A model generated the notes under the pieces. The model was not told the DNA's origin, ran no database searches, and was given only the letters and a program-made list of their open reading frames with translations. A stretch of DNA of 64,000 nt, from the NCBI GenBank assembly GCA_023333565.1, contig JAJKFH010002438.1, positions 806,001 to 870,000 on the forward strand. Direction: 5' to 3'. The DNA comes from Puffinus mauretanicus (Eukaryota; Chordata; Aves; Procellariiformes; Procellariidae). Made by a program: the position numbers and the translations under genes. Numbering within the stretch: the first letter of the stretch is position 1; each line of letters begins with the position of its first letter. Shown piece by piece: positions 51,531 to 64,000 of this stretch.

Positions 51531-52916
51531 CTCATCTGGTTTGTCGTAGGAAAGACTACTGACAAAGAATTTATAACTAGCAAATCAAGGAAAAGAAATA
51601 CAGCAGTGAAATGTTCAGAATTGCTAACTGTGTGTTTAAAGGTTTGGGAAAATGCCTAGAGCTGCGAGTAGGTGCCAGAGAATTTAATTATGATAATAAA
51701 ACTTCTGGGAAGAGGTGGAAATGCTGGAATGATCAAATCATGTGTAATTATGAGGAACATTTTCTGTCTTCTTGGTAACACAGAGCTGCAAGGAATGTGT
51801 GTGTTGCCTCCAGAAATGTTAGGGGCCGAGATGTCATTCTTTCAGAAACAAAACAGACAAGAACTGAAAGGAAAAAAAAAAGGAAGAAAAAGAAAATAAA
51901 AGCCAAACTAAACAAATGCCTCACAGGTCACGATGCAGCAGCCAGAGCTTCGAAAGGCAGCCAGGGGAAATTCCCTGAGAAACTTCCCTCTGCTCAGGTA
52001 GGAATTCCTCGCCCCTAACCTTTGTTTGCGATCAGCGGAATCATTATATGGTGTTATTTTTCCCTCCAGCCGTACACCTCCAGTCTGCACACATCCGAGT
52101 GGATTAGCAGGGACAAACAAGCCTCTATTCTTCCTTTCTTTCCTCCAGCCCTCATGTTGATGGTTGGAGCTTCTTTTCCAACATAGTGGCCTCTGCCGGA
52201 GCCACGTTGGTCTCAAAGGGCGTTGGGCAGAGCCCACGACTCCAGAAGCATTTGCTGCAGTGGAGAGCCATGCGATTGCTCCTTCACTGACATATTTAAG
52301 GGCACTGTTTGACAAACTGCTGCTCATTGCAAAAAATTATTCATAAAAACCCAGCCCTGATGGCAAGTTGGCAGCGCAATTACCTAAACTCTCCGTATAG
52401 AAACTCCAGGTCACTGGTGACTGTTTAAGCTGTGCTGTTTCAAGACGAATTAATTGCCTCCTGGGTTTCCCCTGGCTCTGTAAGACTTTTCCTGGATTCA
52501 CACATACTGCCAGCTGCTGCACAGAAAGCCAGTGGGGAAAGACAGGGCTGGGAGAGGAGATACAGATGGGCCCTGTCTAGCAAAGCTTCGGTTTCGTTGT
52601 GATGTTCTGAACATCAAAATCTCTCCGTGCTGCAGCTCTTGTTGAGCTGCAGGCCATTGAAAAGAAATAATAAAAAAACGCATTGCAAGCCATGAAAATG
52701 AAAGGCTTTGATCTTGCTCTGCTGTTTGGGAGAAAGGCTGCAAACTCCACCCTGCTGAAAGGCAGGCATTAGCTGAACATCTCGGAAACTCACTCTTACA
52801 GGCTTCATCCAAACTACAAACTGGGTCCACAACTGCAGCTTGTGTTGTCCCTTTAAAGGAAGCTTTGATACACAGTAGTGGGATTCCCACACATATCAGT
52901 ACAGAAGGATCTCTTG

Positions 52917-52974
52917 ATTCTTACCCCTTATAGAAATGGCATGTAATTCTTATTCCCTATAGAAGTAGCATGCA
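52917..52974. repeat. 29-bp tandem duplication (2 units)
   Basis: Units 52917-52945 and 52946-52974 differ at six positions, all transitions, so the duplication is not recent. Confidence 0.85.
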
Positions 52975-55900
52975 ATTCTCTATGAAATAATTGCTTCGGT
53001 GCATGACATGGCTTGTCCTCAACACAGCACCCAAAAGCCCTGATGTGGGGAGTGTTCGGCATCATCCCAGAGCACTGTCCTGGTGGATGCTCCCATACCT
53101 CAGCAATATTTAAACACCTTTAAATCAGGCTGTCTGCCTCCTCACACTACTTAGGATTCAGAGCACTTTTCCTGGATGCTCTGCAGAATGATCCCTGGAG
53201 ATTCCATGGAAGAAAGAAAAACTTTACATTGTATTTTGTGTCTGTTGGCTCCACAGTGATGCTATCATGTGTCTCCTGGATTGCTGACATCTTGGCATCC
53301 ATTCTCATTGGATTTCTTTGCTGGCTATATCCTGATGTCTCAGGATGCCTTTACTGACAAGTCCATCAATAGGCAGTCTACCCATTAAAACAAGACTACC
53401 CCTCAGAGAAGCCCCTTGTTCTCAATATTTATAAGCAGGTTTGATCTAGAGATTCCCAAACCCAGGACTTTCAAAGGACGCACCGTGCAGGCAACTTCCA
53501 TCTGTAAAGTGGGATGGTGTGACAATCTGATGTGCCATCTTACTGCTCCCCTTCCTGATGGTTTACTGGTATTGAGAGACCCTGACCCTTAGCCACCATG
53601 TAATTTTACCAGGGGTGTTAGAAGTTTATTGTGGCCTTTTCCAGAGACGACAGCATTTCAGCAAGGGGATGCTGTGGAGCATCATATTCTAGTGGGGTTC
53701 TCACCCTGTATTGCGAGAGTATCCAAATGCCCTTCTGAAACGCCTCCAGCAGTGTGCCTATCATTTGCCATGTGTTTATTGCCTTTTATTTTTTTCTTCA
53801 CTCCCCGACTTAAAAGCTATTCTTTGTCAGGGTCTTTTCTTCTTCGTGTACTTTATATGATCAGCTCTCAATAAGTGCATCATTTAAGCTTTAGGATGAA
53901 ACCTGGAAATAGCACTCAAACCCCTGGAGAGTTCATTCCTACAAACTAAAGATGCTTTCAGACCATTCTGTGTGATTGCATCCTGATACCAAATGATTCA
54001 AGAGAGCAATCCTTATTCACTTCTGCCACTCTTTTGGTGAGAACCATGACAGCACAGCACAGGGGGAGCAGGCTGTTTGGCTTTTTTTTTATTTTGGTGT
54101 TTTTATCTCATTTTCCACCTCAGTCTGCATCTAGTTCTCAGATATGTTAGCTCAATCTAGGAAGTGACTGCTCTGATTTCAAGTGAGATGGAGTTTACTC
54201 AGCTGGCTGCCTGCTTTGCTCGATTATTAATGTTGGAGAACTATTGATTTTGCCTCCCTGAGCTTAGTGGCAAACAAGTGCTGAAAAATGGAAGTGGCCA
54301 GCAAAGGAACTAGGAAAAAACAGCATCTGCTTCCAACGCAGTTCAGTCATCTGAAATCCAAGTGGCCCATGAATTATGTTAACCTGTGAAAAGTCATTCC
54401 CACAGAAGTTATTTTTTCCTTCTCAAATTCTTCTAGTTACTTTCACTCAACATATTCTTCATTTCCCAGGTCAAGGATGAGGTGTTTTGGGGTAATGGCT
54501 CTGGGCAAATGATACCTTCACGTGAGCTGGCTGCAATCTAGGAAGCTCTCTGAGATTTGGTATGTAGATAACACACTGAAGTGCTTACAGGCAAAATTAG
54601 TTACAAAACCAAAGTGATATATTAGCCCAGCTCTCACTCTCAAACACAATCTTTCCCTCTCAATCCCAAAATGTGCTTTACTGGCTACAGTCTCAGGCAG
54701 CCCGAAATCTTAGATGACCCCTTGATTTCAAAGAATAAAGCAGAGAAAATGCCTCTTAAGAAGTTTACCTTCATGAGCTCTCCCCGACCCAGCCCTAAGC
54801 TACATCATAGCTTACCCATCCTACACAAAAATCCTGAAGGATCCTAAAGCACCCTCCAACATGGTCTCTCTGCTCCGGAACACACTACCGCTGCCAAAAC
54901 CCGCCATGTCCAGCTGGGACTCCAGCAGCGGCTGTGCTGGAGCCCAGCTTTGGCCTTGAGGAGGAACTACTGGGACTTTTAAAGAGATTTGTACTAAAAC
55001 CCCACCCAGAGCACAGCCTATAAACAGAGGGGGTGGTTTCAGAGGGAAAGTTATCAGGTCAAGAAAAAATCTTTGCAGAAGTCAGAACTGGCCATGTATA
55101 GATCAACAGGGCCTTGATTCAGATTTTGTCACAGGTCCCTTTCCTGGGGAAGAATAGGCTAAACCAAAGCAATGAGACCCAAATAGGAACTCTGTCATTT
55201 GGGCCCTACTCTGACATCATAATGCTAATAAATGCATAAGATAAAAACAATATATCAAACTAATAATATCTTAAATGAGTATCCAAACCATTCAGCAAGA
55301 ATAGATCCATAAAAATCATTACATTTCCTTCCCTTTTCAGTGTCTCTTGCATAAATGCTCCCCTTTTAATAGACAGAAGCTATGATGTAATGCAATCAGA
55401 CACAAGCCTGACTCTTCTTTCTCTGCAGTGCACACAGTTGAGGCCAGGTACCCCTTCTCCTTTGTACTCTCTAACCCAGTGGCCAGCCAGAAGAATCAGG
55501 CAGCCAGGGAGAAAGGAAAGAGATTAAAAGAGATGACTGCAAGTGAAACAGAGCGCACCATAGGAATGACTGCAAAGAAGCTGCCTGGGCTCCTATTTGG
55601 GACTCCATCATGTCCTGTGCAACTCTGTTCACCTCTGGGGGAGCTTAGCAAACAGAAGTGACCATGTGTTTACCTCCTGTACACCATATTCTCCAATAAT
55701 CTACCCAAAGAAGACTGTATTTCTTCAGACAAGAAAGCAAGTGAACAAGTAAGTGAAGAAGGGGGAAAAAAACCCCCACGTATAAAGCAAGCATCAGCTT
55801 GGAGGCTACAACCTATGGGTTAACAAGATGTTTTAATAGGTTGTTTCTCTGTCCTCACAGAAATCAGCATGTCTAGAAACACATTTTTATAGTTGGCTTT

Positions 55901-57379
55901 CTATAACATCAGCTTGTTCTCATCTCTGTAACTAGTTTATTGCAGCTATGATAATAATTGATCAACTTGTAACCCTGATTATAAAGTCTGCTCCTTCATC
56001 TGCTTTGTTCCTTGGCTGGCTCTCGCTTCTGAAAGGAGCAAGGATTTACAGTGCTGGCTGTCTGCGGCATCCTTTCCCTCCCTGGCTTGCCATTAACGCT
56101 GCCTGGTTCGGGAAGCGCAGTCTGGCTCCCATGGAGTGGCTGAGGATGTCTGGTTACAGAGCCTCCAGCCATTAACCCCACCTGGATCCAGTCCTAGCTG
56201 AAAACAGAATATCAAAGTTGCAGAGGGAGTCAGAAAGGCTGTCAGAGGGTAAGAAATGCCTCTGTCTTGTATTCTAGCATCCCGTGGTCCTCATGGGTCA
56301 CACTTGCGAGATACTGAACTGCACAAAAGTGGATGGCTTCAAACAGCCCTCTAGATCTGATAGTAATGATTGCTGCCTAAGGCACCTGGAGGACAAAGAT
56401 AGACAATATATTAAGCAGGAAATACCTGAGAGGGATCATTTAATACTGGGGACATCCGCAGGCTATCCCTTGAGAAATCCACTCTGAATCACCCCCAGCA
56501 GAGTTGACAGGCAGAAACAGGATTCAACAAAGGGTTTGACATCTGGGTATCAGTCTGTACCTCATCAGGAATCTGGACCTGATTTCTGCATGCACCGATG
56601 TCTCTCCCTTTAATACCCAGGTACATCCTTCTGTGGAGAAAACAGATGGTTACTGTGCTGCCTGGCTGTAAGGAACTTATGTGTTGCCAAAGCCATTTTT
56701 TATCTCATTGGAAATGCTGAAATGGGTGGGAATTCCAGATTATGAGTACTGAGAAATTATGTTTTCTCAGTGAAGAGAGCACCAGGACAAGAAAGAAGTG
56801 CTTTGCCATTTCTCTGCAGCACTTCAGAGTGCTTCAGCCCTCAGTGGGGAAACCGTGGAGTCGGGCAGCTCAGGAGCCAAGTCCTGTGCTCAGGGGTGAA
56901 GAGGAAACCCCACCTGAAGGCCCCATGCCAGCTGCAGCCTGGCTGTGTGGTTGGACCTGTCACACAAGACAAAAAGAGGAAGACATTTGTTCCATGACAC
57001 AACAACGTAGGGTCTCAGGTGCCAGGACATCTGAACAAAGCAAATGAGCTAGCCCATGCTATGCGGCTCTCCACAGCTCAAGTTAGGAAGCACTATCACA
57101 GCCATGTTGTCATACACTAACCCTAAATTAAGACAATTTATTTCCACGTGAGGGGAATTCACCATGCACACATGTACCTAAGAGAGATGAGCTAGATGCC
57201 CAATGTCAACTGGCCTTGCAAGTATAGAAATCATTGCCATGATAACTGGATTAATCTTTCTTCTCGAGGACATGAGGTATCTTACTAAGCAAGACTTCAG
57301 TAGCAGTAATTACTTGACTTAAATAAAATAAGTGTATGTATTAAGTGTATTTCAGCAAAATACACTAATTTTTATTCAT

Positions 57380-57575
57380 ACCACTAGTGGTAATAATAAC
57401 GGTTAACAAATCAGAAGCATTGTTTCATGTCCTAAGGAGCTTTAGAAGCACTAAGGAATTAAGGATTTGCTAATAAAGAGTGGTGAATAAACAAAAATCA
57501 CAGAAGGATTTTAAGAAGTTTGAATAAGCTAGAGAAGTCAATGGAAGATAAATGAGAACCCAGAGAAATCTGGTT
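57380..57575 (-). mobile_element. MIR-type SINE relic (reverse)
   Basis: Contains 'ggtaataataacggttaacaaatc' and 'tttagaagcactaagg', then 'cacagaaggattttaagaagtttga' and 'gctagagaagtcaatgg', in the order of a reverse-oriented MIR (aataataa...cacagaggttaagtaactt...gctagtaagtgg). Divergent; limits approximate. Confidence 0.6.
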
Positions 57576-58689
57576 TATATTAAAAATCCTTAAAAACAAT
57601 AATGTAGAATGATCTGGGTGAAATGAGGTCAGTGTGTCTCTTTCCAGAACTGAACAGTCTTGCCCACAACGTAGAATCCACCACAACAGAGTGGGTTTTC
57701 CCTTTTCTCGGGAAATTCAGGACAGATATAGATGGTGATTCTGGCAAAGGCACGTCATGCCAAGAAGCAGATCCCAAAGACAAGGATAAAATTCAGATGA
57801 GAGAGAACTGCAAGAAGATGGTCAGAACATAAATATCCAGGTATATTAGCCTAACATCATTCTCCAGTTCTACTTTTACAGAAACACTTGAAATTGTAAT
57901 AAATAAATAAAACCCTGCTGCTTCAGAAGGGGAAATCTGTGATCAAAGAATTCTTTCAAGCTGCCATTAAAATTAAGGCATTAAATTTATGCTTGTACTG
58001 AAGCACATAAGCAGTTATTTAACCAGCTCTGGGCCTTTTATTTTTCAGCTGTTGGCAGTGTTAGAGCCTAAGCCCCTGCCCAGGCTTTGCTCACTAGCAG
58101 CACTATCTTTGCATTTTAGTGTTGTATCTTAAGGCTCAAACCTGCAAAACACCAACTTCACGTAAGAAGTGCTGAGCGCCCTCAGCTGTCTGAAAAGCAG
58201 TTTGTTTTCTGCCAGAATTTCAGGTCTGTGTTTACTGCCTTGAATAGCCTTGGAAAAATTCTCCTTCTCTTCTTTTTCTTGCAAACCAAATTCTTCCCAG
58301 TATTCACTCTCCCAGTGACAAAGCAATGACAGACTCTGGATTTCTGGCCTGTTTTGCAGAGGACGAGTGCTGCATGTTTGCCACTAAGCAGGGCAGATTA
58401 CCCCTGTTGTACCCAGCAGGCAGAGCAGAAGTGCTGAGCAGTCAGGACCAGCATCCCTCTGGGATCTAGGCATCACTGAGAGCTGGGGTACCCCTCTGTG
58501 GTCTGCAGGGCAGATGTCAATTGAAGGCCTCTCACTCTACGTCCCCGTGATGAGAACATCCTTTCTTGATCCCATGACTTCTCTCTGCCTGGGGATTCAA
58601 GGTTCTCAAACACACTGTAGTTTCAAGCAGAGTTTATGCTGGCATAAACCAGCACGGCTGCTGAAAGAATCAGCCCTTCTTCCCCTCTA

Positions 58690-59150
58690 TCACAGAATCA
58701 CAGAACGGGTTGGGTTGGAAGGGACCTTTGAAGATCATCTAGTCCAACCCCCCTGCCATGGGCAGGGACATCTTGCACTAGACCAGATTGCTCAAAGCCC
58801 CATCCAGCCTGACCTTGAACACTTCCAGCCACAACTTCTCTGGGCAACCTGCTCTAGTGTTTCAATACTCTCATCATAAAGAATTTCTTCCTTATGTCCA
58901 ATCTCAACCTACCCTCTTTCAGTTTAAAACTGTTGCCCCTTGTCCTGTCACTACAGGTCCTGGTAAAAAGTCTCTCTCCATCCTTCTTATAAGCCCCCTT
59001 TAAGTATTGAAATGCCTCAATAAGGTCTCTCCGGAGCCTTCTCTTCTCCAGGCTGAATAACCCCAAGTCTTTCAGCCTTTCTTCACAGGAGAGGCATTCC
59101 AGCCTTCTGATCATTTTCATGGCCCTCCTCTGGACCCACTCCAACAGGTC
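58690..59150 (-). mobile_element. 5'-truncated CR1 LINE, young avian type
   Basis: Read on the minus strand this is the end of CR1 ORF2 followed by the CR1 3' end. The frame contains the family sequences LLEWVQRRAMKMIRRLE, LGLFSLEKRRLRRDLIEAFQ and ACSDRTRG-type/FKLKEGRLRLDIRKKFF. The element ends at 58690 with the characteristic short repeat GATTCTGTGAT, and the diagnostic 'ggttggactagatgatct' segment lies nearby. About 460 bp remain of a full-length element of about 4.5 kb, the usual outcome of incomplete reverse transcription. Compared with the pattern I recall, about 10 bases are missing near 58830, breaking the last part of the reading frame. The protein ends are therefore a relic. No convincing target-site duplication was seen, as is usual for CR1. 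Confidence 0.95.
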
Positions 59151-62100
59151 CAAAAGCCACTTCACAGTTGTCCACCAAAGTTGCATGAGCACGTGGTGAG
59201 CCAGCACAAGGGAAACTGATTTAGTTAAAAACTGACCCAGATTAAAATCTCTGGTCTGGTTCACTCTGATCTGGCTGTCTGTATGTCTCCATCTGCACTC
59301 CTTTCAAAGGCAGTGCTGTCTTATACAGGCTTAAACAGTATATAAACTTTTCACTCCAAGTCTCCTTGCAGGAGGTGCATTCCCAGGTATGCCAGGGTGT
59401 TCCTACAGTGGTCATAGCGATAAGCCAAGGCTGCAACACGAGAAGGTCCCCCAAGCAATCAGAGAAATAATGCAATTTGTGAGATGCGCTTGCAAGCTTC
59501 ATTTCCACTCAGTAGCAGCCACAATACCTCAAGAGCGGGACAAGGATATGGTCCCATGCTGGTACACAGCTCTCAGGAGTATTGCTGAGGGTTCACAGCA
59601 GAAGATGCCCCAGGAAAAAAAACCCAGCTGGCTCCTACCATGGGTGTGATCTGGGGTCTCTCATTGGGAAACTCTGTACTTCAAAATCTCCATAATGTTA
59701 CTATAATTGTTCTTTTAGTGGTTTGTAACACCTGACATGGTCTTTGCTGCATCCTATCAACAATGCCAGTGCAGCTCAATATGATAGCAGTATTTCCTTC
59801 CTCTGGACTGTGTAAAAAGGGAAATAGTGATGAGTGCACTTACACAACCCACCAGAAGTTATATTTTCACACTTAGTAGGAAAGCAGCTTGTGGAGTCAG
59901 AGAGCCCTTCAACCAAATATCATAGCAAGACATTGGAGGTAAAAACAAAATAAGGGGCATTTATGACTAAAAATATTAAGAAGGGGATTTTTAAAAGGAT
60001 TTAAGCGGTAAAATTCATGAAGAACTGGATGTCACAATCCATTTGCCTCCAGGCTTTAGTTGAGAGTTACGCCTTTTAAAATAATGTTATGCTTCCACCC
60101 AAATATTTTTGTTTTGACCATCTCTTTGCAGTCAGGAAATAATGTTTCCTTTATGTTCAATGCATGGTGGGAACCTGGCTTATCTCTCCCCGCGGCCCAT
60201 ATGGTGGTATGGAGCTGCAGACACCATTCTCTTTTAATGATGAAGAGAGGTGCATTTCAGGAAAAAGAAAACAGAATTATCTGCAAGAGATTTTTGCCAC
60301 AGTACTTTCAGAATAGAGGCTTTCTCAGCCCCGTTCTGGCTTAATTTCCTATGGCAGCTTTATAGAAGCACTGCAGATCTCCCCTATGGAAATGGGGAGA
60401 TCTCCCCAAGAGGAGTCACTTCTTCCAAGGGGAGCATGCTGTGCTGGACAGACCACTGCTATCCCTCAACAAGGTGCACCGTCATTGCTCCTTGGCTGTC
60501 CAAAACTTCTCCATCTGACCTGGAATCCACATGTTTCATTCTCCTCTCTCCATGGCTCTCCAATTCCTTCTCAATAATTCCCTAAAATAGTCCCACTTTT
60601 ACTCTTGACCATCCTTAGGCAAAAGTAAACCTCCCTCCTCCGTCTCCTAGCCCTGGGTCACATTGGCTCGTTGATCTGCCTGTGTTTTCCTGGCATAGCT
60701 GTACTTGGCAGCACTGCCACATTCCAAGGGCTTCAGACATTTTCTCAGTCTGCTGCCTTCTTGGTCCAAATTTCACACTCAGAAAGAGCAAAAGAAAAGG
60801 GCAAAGATGCCTGTGTTTTTAAACACTTGTGGTATTCTGGAGCTCCTGACCTGTTCAGCCGACGATGATCTGGAAGGAGAATTGGTGCCATCTATTGGAA
60901 AGAGAAAACAAGGACAGCCGTCAATTTGGCTTTTAGCTTTTCTGCACATTTATCCGTTTTATTTTTCCCTTGCCCTTTGTCATCAACGGTGTAAGGACAG
61001 AAACAGCAACAACTGCTGGCCTGGCAGCTGTTGAGAGAAATGTGCAGCTCCCCAAGTGGACACCGGAACCTGTTGAGTCATCAAGAAAGGAGAAGACAGC
61101 CCGAACAAGGATCCTATAGTACTGCCAGTGGCAGTTATTCTGCAGTAACGAGTCAGTTCATGTCTTCTGAACTGCCAGAGACAGAATCACAAACACACCA
61201 GACTTGTGGTTAACATTTTACTCTTCTTTTCAGCAAAAAGTCTAAAGCATCCTACTGACAGAAAATTACTTTGTCACCAGGGCTCCTAATGCAGGGTCAT
61301 GTACTAGAGGAAATAGCATGGAGTACTTTTCTCGGTTGCTGCTCTTCCTACACTGAGAATAAGTGGGGACATTTTTGCCAGTTTGACTCCAATCACTAAA
61401 TTTATTAGAAAAAAAGATTACAGATAATATTTTTGACTGGTGATGGAATGAGCTTGTTTCAAGAAAAAAAATCAGAGCTGATGGTGAGGAATTCCAGCAA
61501 CTCGGCACAATCAAATTGCAACTCATTTGAGGAAGGAAAAAGGTGAAAAGGAAAACAGTTACAGTACAATTTCTCTACATACCAGCAAGCTCCGAATTAG
61601 ATCATCTAAGAGCTGCGCTAGAGGTACTATTTTTACTCTTCTATGTCATTGCACAGGGATGTTATATAATTGCGGTTGTAAAAGAAGTTATCCATTCGGC
61701 TGCATGTGGGAGGGAAAACGTTACATGACACTCTGTATTAAACTGCACAGAATGGGCCAAAAGCAATTAGTTAGATACATTCTTTGGCACTACCTTTGCT
61801 TCACATATCCTGCCCACAACAGGGCTATCAGACTGGAAACATGGTCTTGGGTCATTTTTTTCTACTATTTTATTTCTGCCATCTCTTGGCTTCCTGGACT
61901 TCACATTTGATGATAACAGTATCAACAGAAATAGGTTCAATACTGGACTGATAATCAAAAATCCATGATGATCCCAGATTGAACATACCATACCATCTGT
62001 TAATGGCAGATAAACATTCAGATCATACGTCGGACTTTCATTCTCTTTGTAGTTGTCTTACTGTAGATGATAATCTAAGGGCTGACACTGTTTAATGTAA

Positions 62101-62720
62101 ATTTTACCAGCTGGCTCTGAGCCCTCTGCAGGCCATGGTAGCATTTAATTGTTGGAAGAAATGAATGCATTTCATTATCTTACTTCTCTCTAGGTTATGG
62201 TGACATTTATCACACAGTACTGCTGACTGCAGAAGTTGGATGCACTTCACGACATCCCCACTCCCCCACTTAATCTGCCTAAAGCCTGCAAAGAACATAT
62301 CTTTATTGTGTTTTCAATTACCCATCAATTGGAAATTAAGCTTAATCAGCAAATTTGAAGTCACAGCAAACACTCCAGCATTACACTGGCAAGAAGCCCA
62401 GGTATTAATCAAGGGTAGTAGTCGTTCCATAGACCTGTGGATACCTCTGTGGACAGAATAAAGCAAAGCCTCTTTAGGAACCTGAGCTGCTCAGAGGAAG
62501 CAGTCCAGACTGGTGTAGTCTATATTCATAGTGTCCTGAGAGAGAAGTCAGTCTTTGGGCTACATCTGTACAGTATCTGTGCGATCCTGGCCAATATCAG
62601 GTGTTTCTAGCAGCTACCACAGCAACAGTGAGAACTAAGAAGGCAACACGGAGACTAGAAAGACAGGAAGAGCAGAGCCAACATAAGAGAGTCAAAGGCA
62701 GCATGAGTTCCACATAATAT

Positions 62721-62741
62721 AAGACAGACAGACAGGCAGAT
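62721..62741. repeat. (AGAC)n microsatellite
   Basis: AGAC repeated three times plus a variant unit. Confidence 0.75.
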
Positions 62742-64000
62742 AAAACTTAAGCCCTATGTGTATATACGTAAAGATATACATAGAGACATGTTCTTTGTAT
62801 CAAAGCTTTCTGAAGTTCAAGCCTTTGTCCCGGCTTTGTTAGATTCTCAGGGTTCAGCTCCTGGACAACTGCAAAAACAGTATCCAAGCTGTTAGCCCAG
62901 GGCGATGTGAAGATAATTCAGTGCAACCCCCTGTCATTTCAGACTAAGCTAAGCTGCATTATCTCACATTTGCTAGGGAGTAAGGGTGTACACAAAGACC
63001 GTTTCCATGGCTCAGCTGCCGCAAGGGAATTTCTTAAGTAACTTGACTAAATCTGAGCCCTCAGATCCAGAGCTGACCGATGTCTATTTTCACAAACAAA
63101 TGTTATGGAGTGGCTTGAGGAAAGCTAGACACTTTTATACCTCTTGCCTCCAAATATTTACCATCTGTGCAGTACAGCATAGATAGATGAGCTACTCATA
63201 ACTCAGCCCAGCAGCTCAGACCACTCACCGGCGAGTTAGAACAAAAGTCTCCTTCCTTCACAGAGTCAACATGTTCCACTCCTGAGTGTTATCCATGACC
63301 TGCAGAACCCACAAAACAAATTCATCACATGAGAGACTGTGGTGAAAAAAATCTGAATAAAATAGGTGGGCCCAAACAGTTGTTTTCTCCATTGCATTCC
63401 CGCAACACTGATGTGTAACATCAGAGTTTTGTGCAAACACTTTAATGTTCCTTAGATAGAAGCAATTTTTCCTTTCATGTAAAAAAATTGAACTGTCTCA
63501 TTTTTTATTTTTCACAAGGTCTCTTTGGTTATTTCTCTTCTTCCCTTATCTACAAGGACTTTAATTTTTCTTTGGCTTTTAAAGAACAAAATGTTTCATT
63601 CCAACCAGAATCAGTTACATCACTTCTGATTCCAAGCAACCCCCCTCCATTTTATAACTGCAAGCAAGGACTGTTCTTGCATTTGGATCTCTTCAGAGAA
63701 TTGCGAGATACATAGATCTTATTGGCATTGAACCACACATCGAAATCCTGAACTGCTCCCCCAAAACTTGGATATTTGTTGTCTAAATAAGATCTGTTCC
63801 CAAAAATTAATTCTGGGTACTAAAAACTGATCTGGGATTACTGTCGGAACAAACAGCTATAAGAAGTGTAATAAAACAGCAAATGCTTCTATAAATTCCT
63901 CTAACAAGTAAAACTCAGTTGATCCTTGTTGCTCTTCTTTTGCCTTTGCTGCACACGCACCAAAGTCCTGCAGTTTGCAAGAACTTAGCTCAGAGCTCAA

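Larger units (their letters stand above)
40611..64000. other. 5' flank of CCDC3 / intergenic region, no gene recognised
   Basis: No open frame here resembles a known protein, apart from the reverse-transcriptase tail inside the CR1 element. In mammals the neighbour on this side is OPTN; none of its exons was recognised, so it would lie beyond the window if the gene order is kept. Repeats found are listed separately (old CR1 at 45.7 kb, MIR relics at 51.3 and 57.4 kb, young CR1 at 58.7 kb, short tandem repeats). Stretches 41350-45690, 46080-51280, 53000-57370 and 59160-64000 show nothing else I can support. Confidence 0.6.

Noticed and set aside
53480..53530. MIR-like 'ccatctgtaaagtgggatgg'
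   Set aside because: Only about 20 bases resemble the MIR core; too short to call.
62885..62945. CR1-like 'cagtgcaaccccctgtcattt'
   Set aside because: Resembles part of the CR1 3' end in reverse, but neighbouring diagnostic segments are missing.
41000..64000. Search for exons of OPTN, the mammalian neighbour
   Set aside because: No coiled-coil or C-terminal zinc-finger-like sequence was recognised.
1..64000. CRISPR arrays, operons, tRNA or rRNA genes
   Set aside because: None seen; the sequence is vertebrate nuclear DNA and no cloverleaf or rRNA-like stretch was noticed by eye.

Overview
The window reads as a stretch of bird nuclear genome. Three things support this. It carries a chicken-repeat-1 (CR1) LINE of the young avian type at 58690-59150. 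It carries a solo LTR of a type widespread in birds at 29312-29889. It also carries two exons of a single vertebrate gene, CCDC3 (favine), with vertebrate splice sites. There are no bacterial or organellar features. Almost all of the DNA is non-coding, and most open frames are chance frames without recognisable protein content.

Layout. CCDC3 lies on the minus strand. Exon 1 (39592-39998) encodes residues 1-135 plus two bases of codon 136. Exon 2 (38450-38624) encodes the rest of codon 136 through residue 194. Intron 1 is short (38625-39591). Everything from 38449 down to base 1 is read as part of intron 2, because no coiled-coil exon 3 and no other gene's exon was recognised there. That makes intron 2 longer than 38 kb and puts the gene's 3' end outside the window. 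A TATA-less CpG-rich promoter sits just upstream of the start codon. It is followed, further upstream, by about 470 bp of degenerate purine-rich minisatellite (40140-40610). From about 40.6 kb to 64 kb is 5' flanking or intergenic DNA with no recognisable exon.

Repeats. In intron 2: a solo LTR with a perfect 5-bp target-site duplication, two copies of an unclassified ~224-bp sequence about 2.1 kb apart, three old CR1 relics, and MIR-type SINE relics. In the flank: a young 5'-truncated CR1, an old CR1, more MIR-type relics, and several short tandem repeats. Intron 2 also holds several isolated CpG-dense patches and TAAT-rich or E-box clusters that look like candidate regulatory DNA. These are inferences from composition and motifs only.

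Function. The only protein product supported is CCDC3, a secreted glycoprotein. I did not find a novel multi-gene system. The most interesting observations are regulatory or structural: the minisatellite abutting the CCDC3 promoter, the LTR with an intact CCAAT-CRE-TATA arrangement inside the intron and antisense to the gene, the duplicated unclassified element, and the orphan CpG patches. All repeat-family calls were made by eye from remembered family patterns, without alignment.
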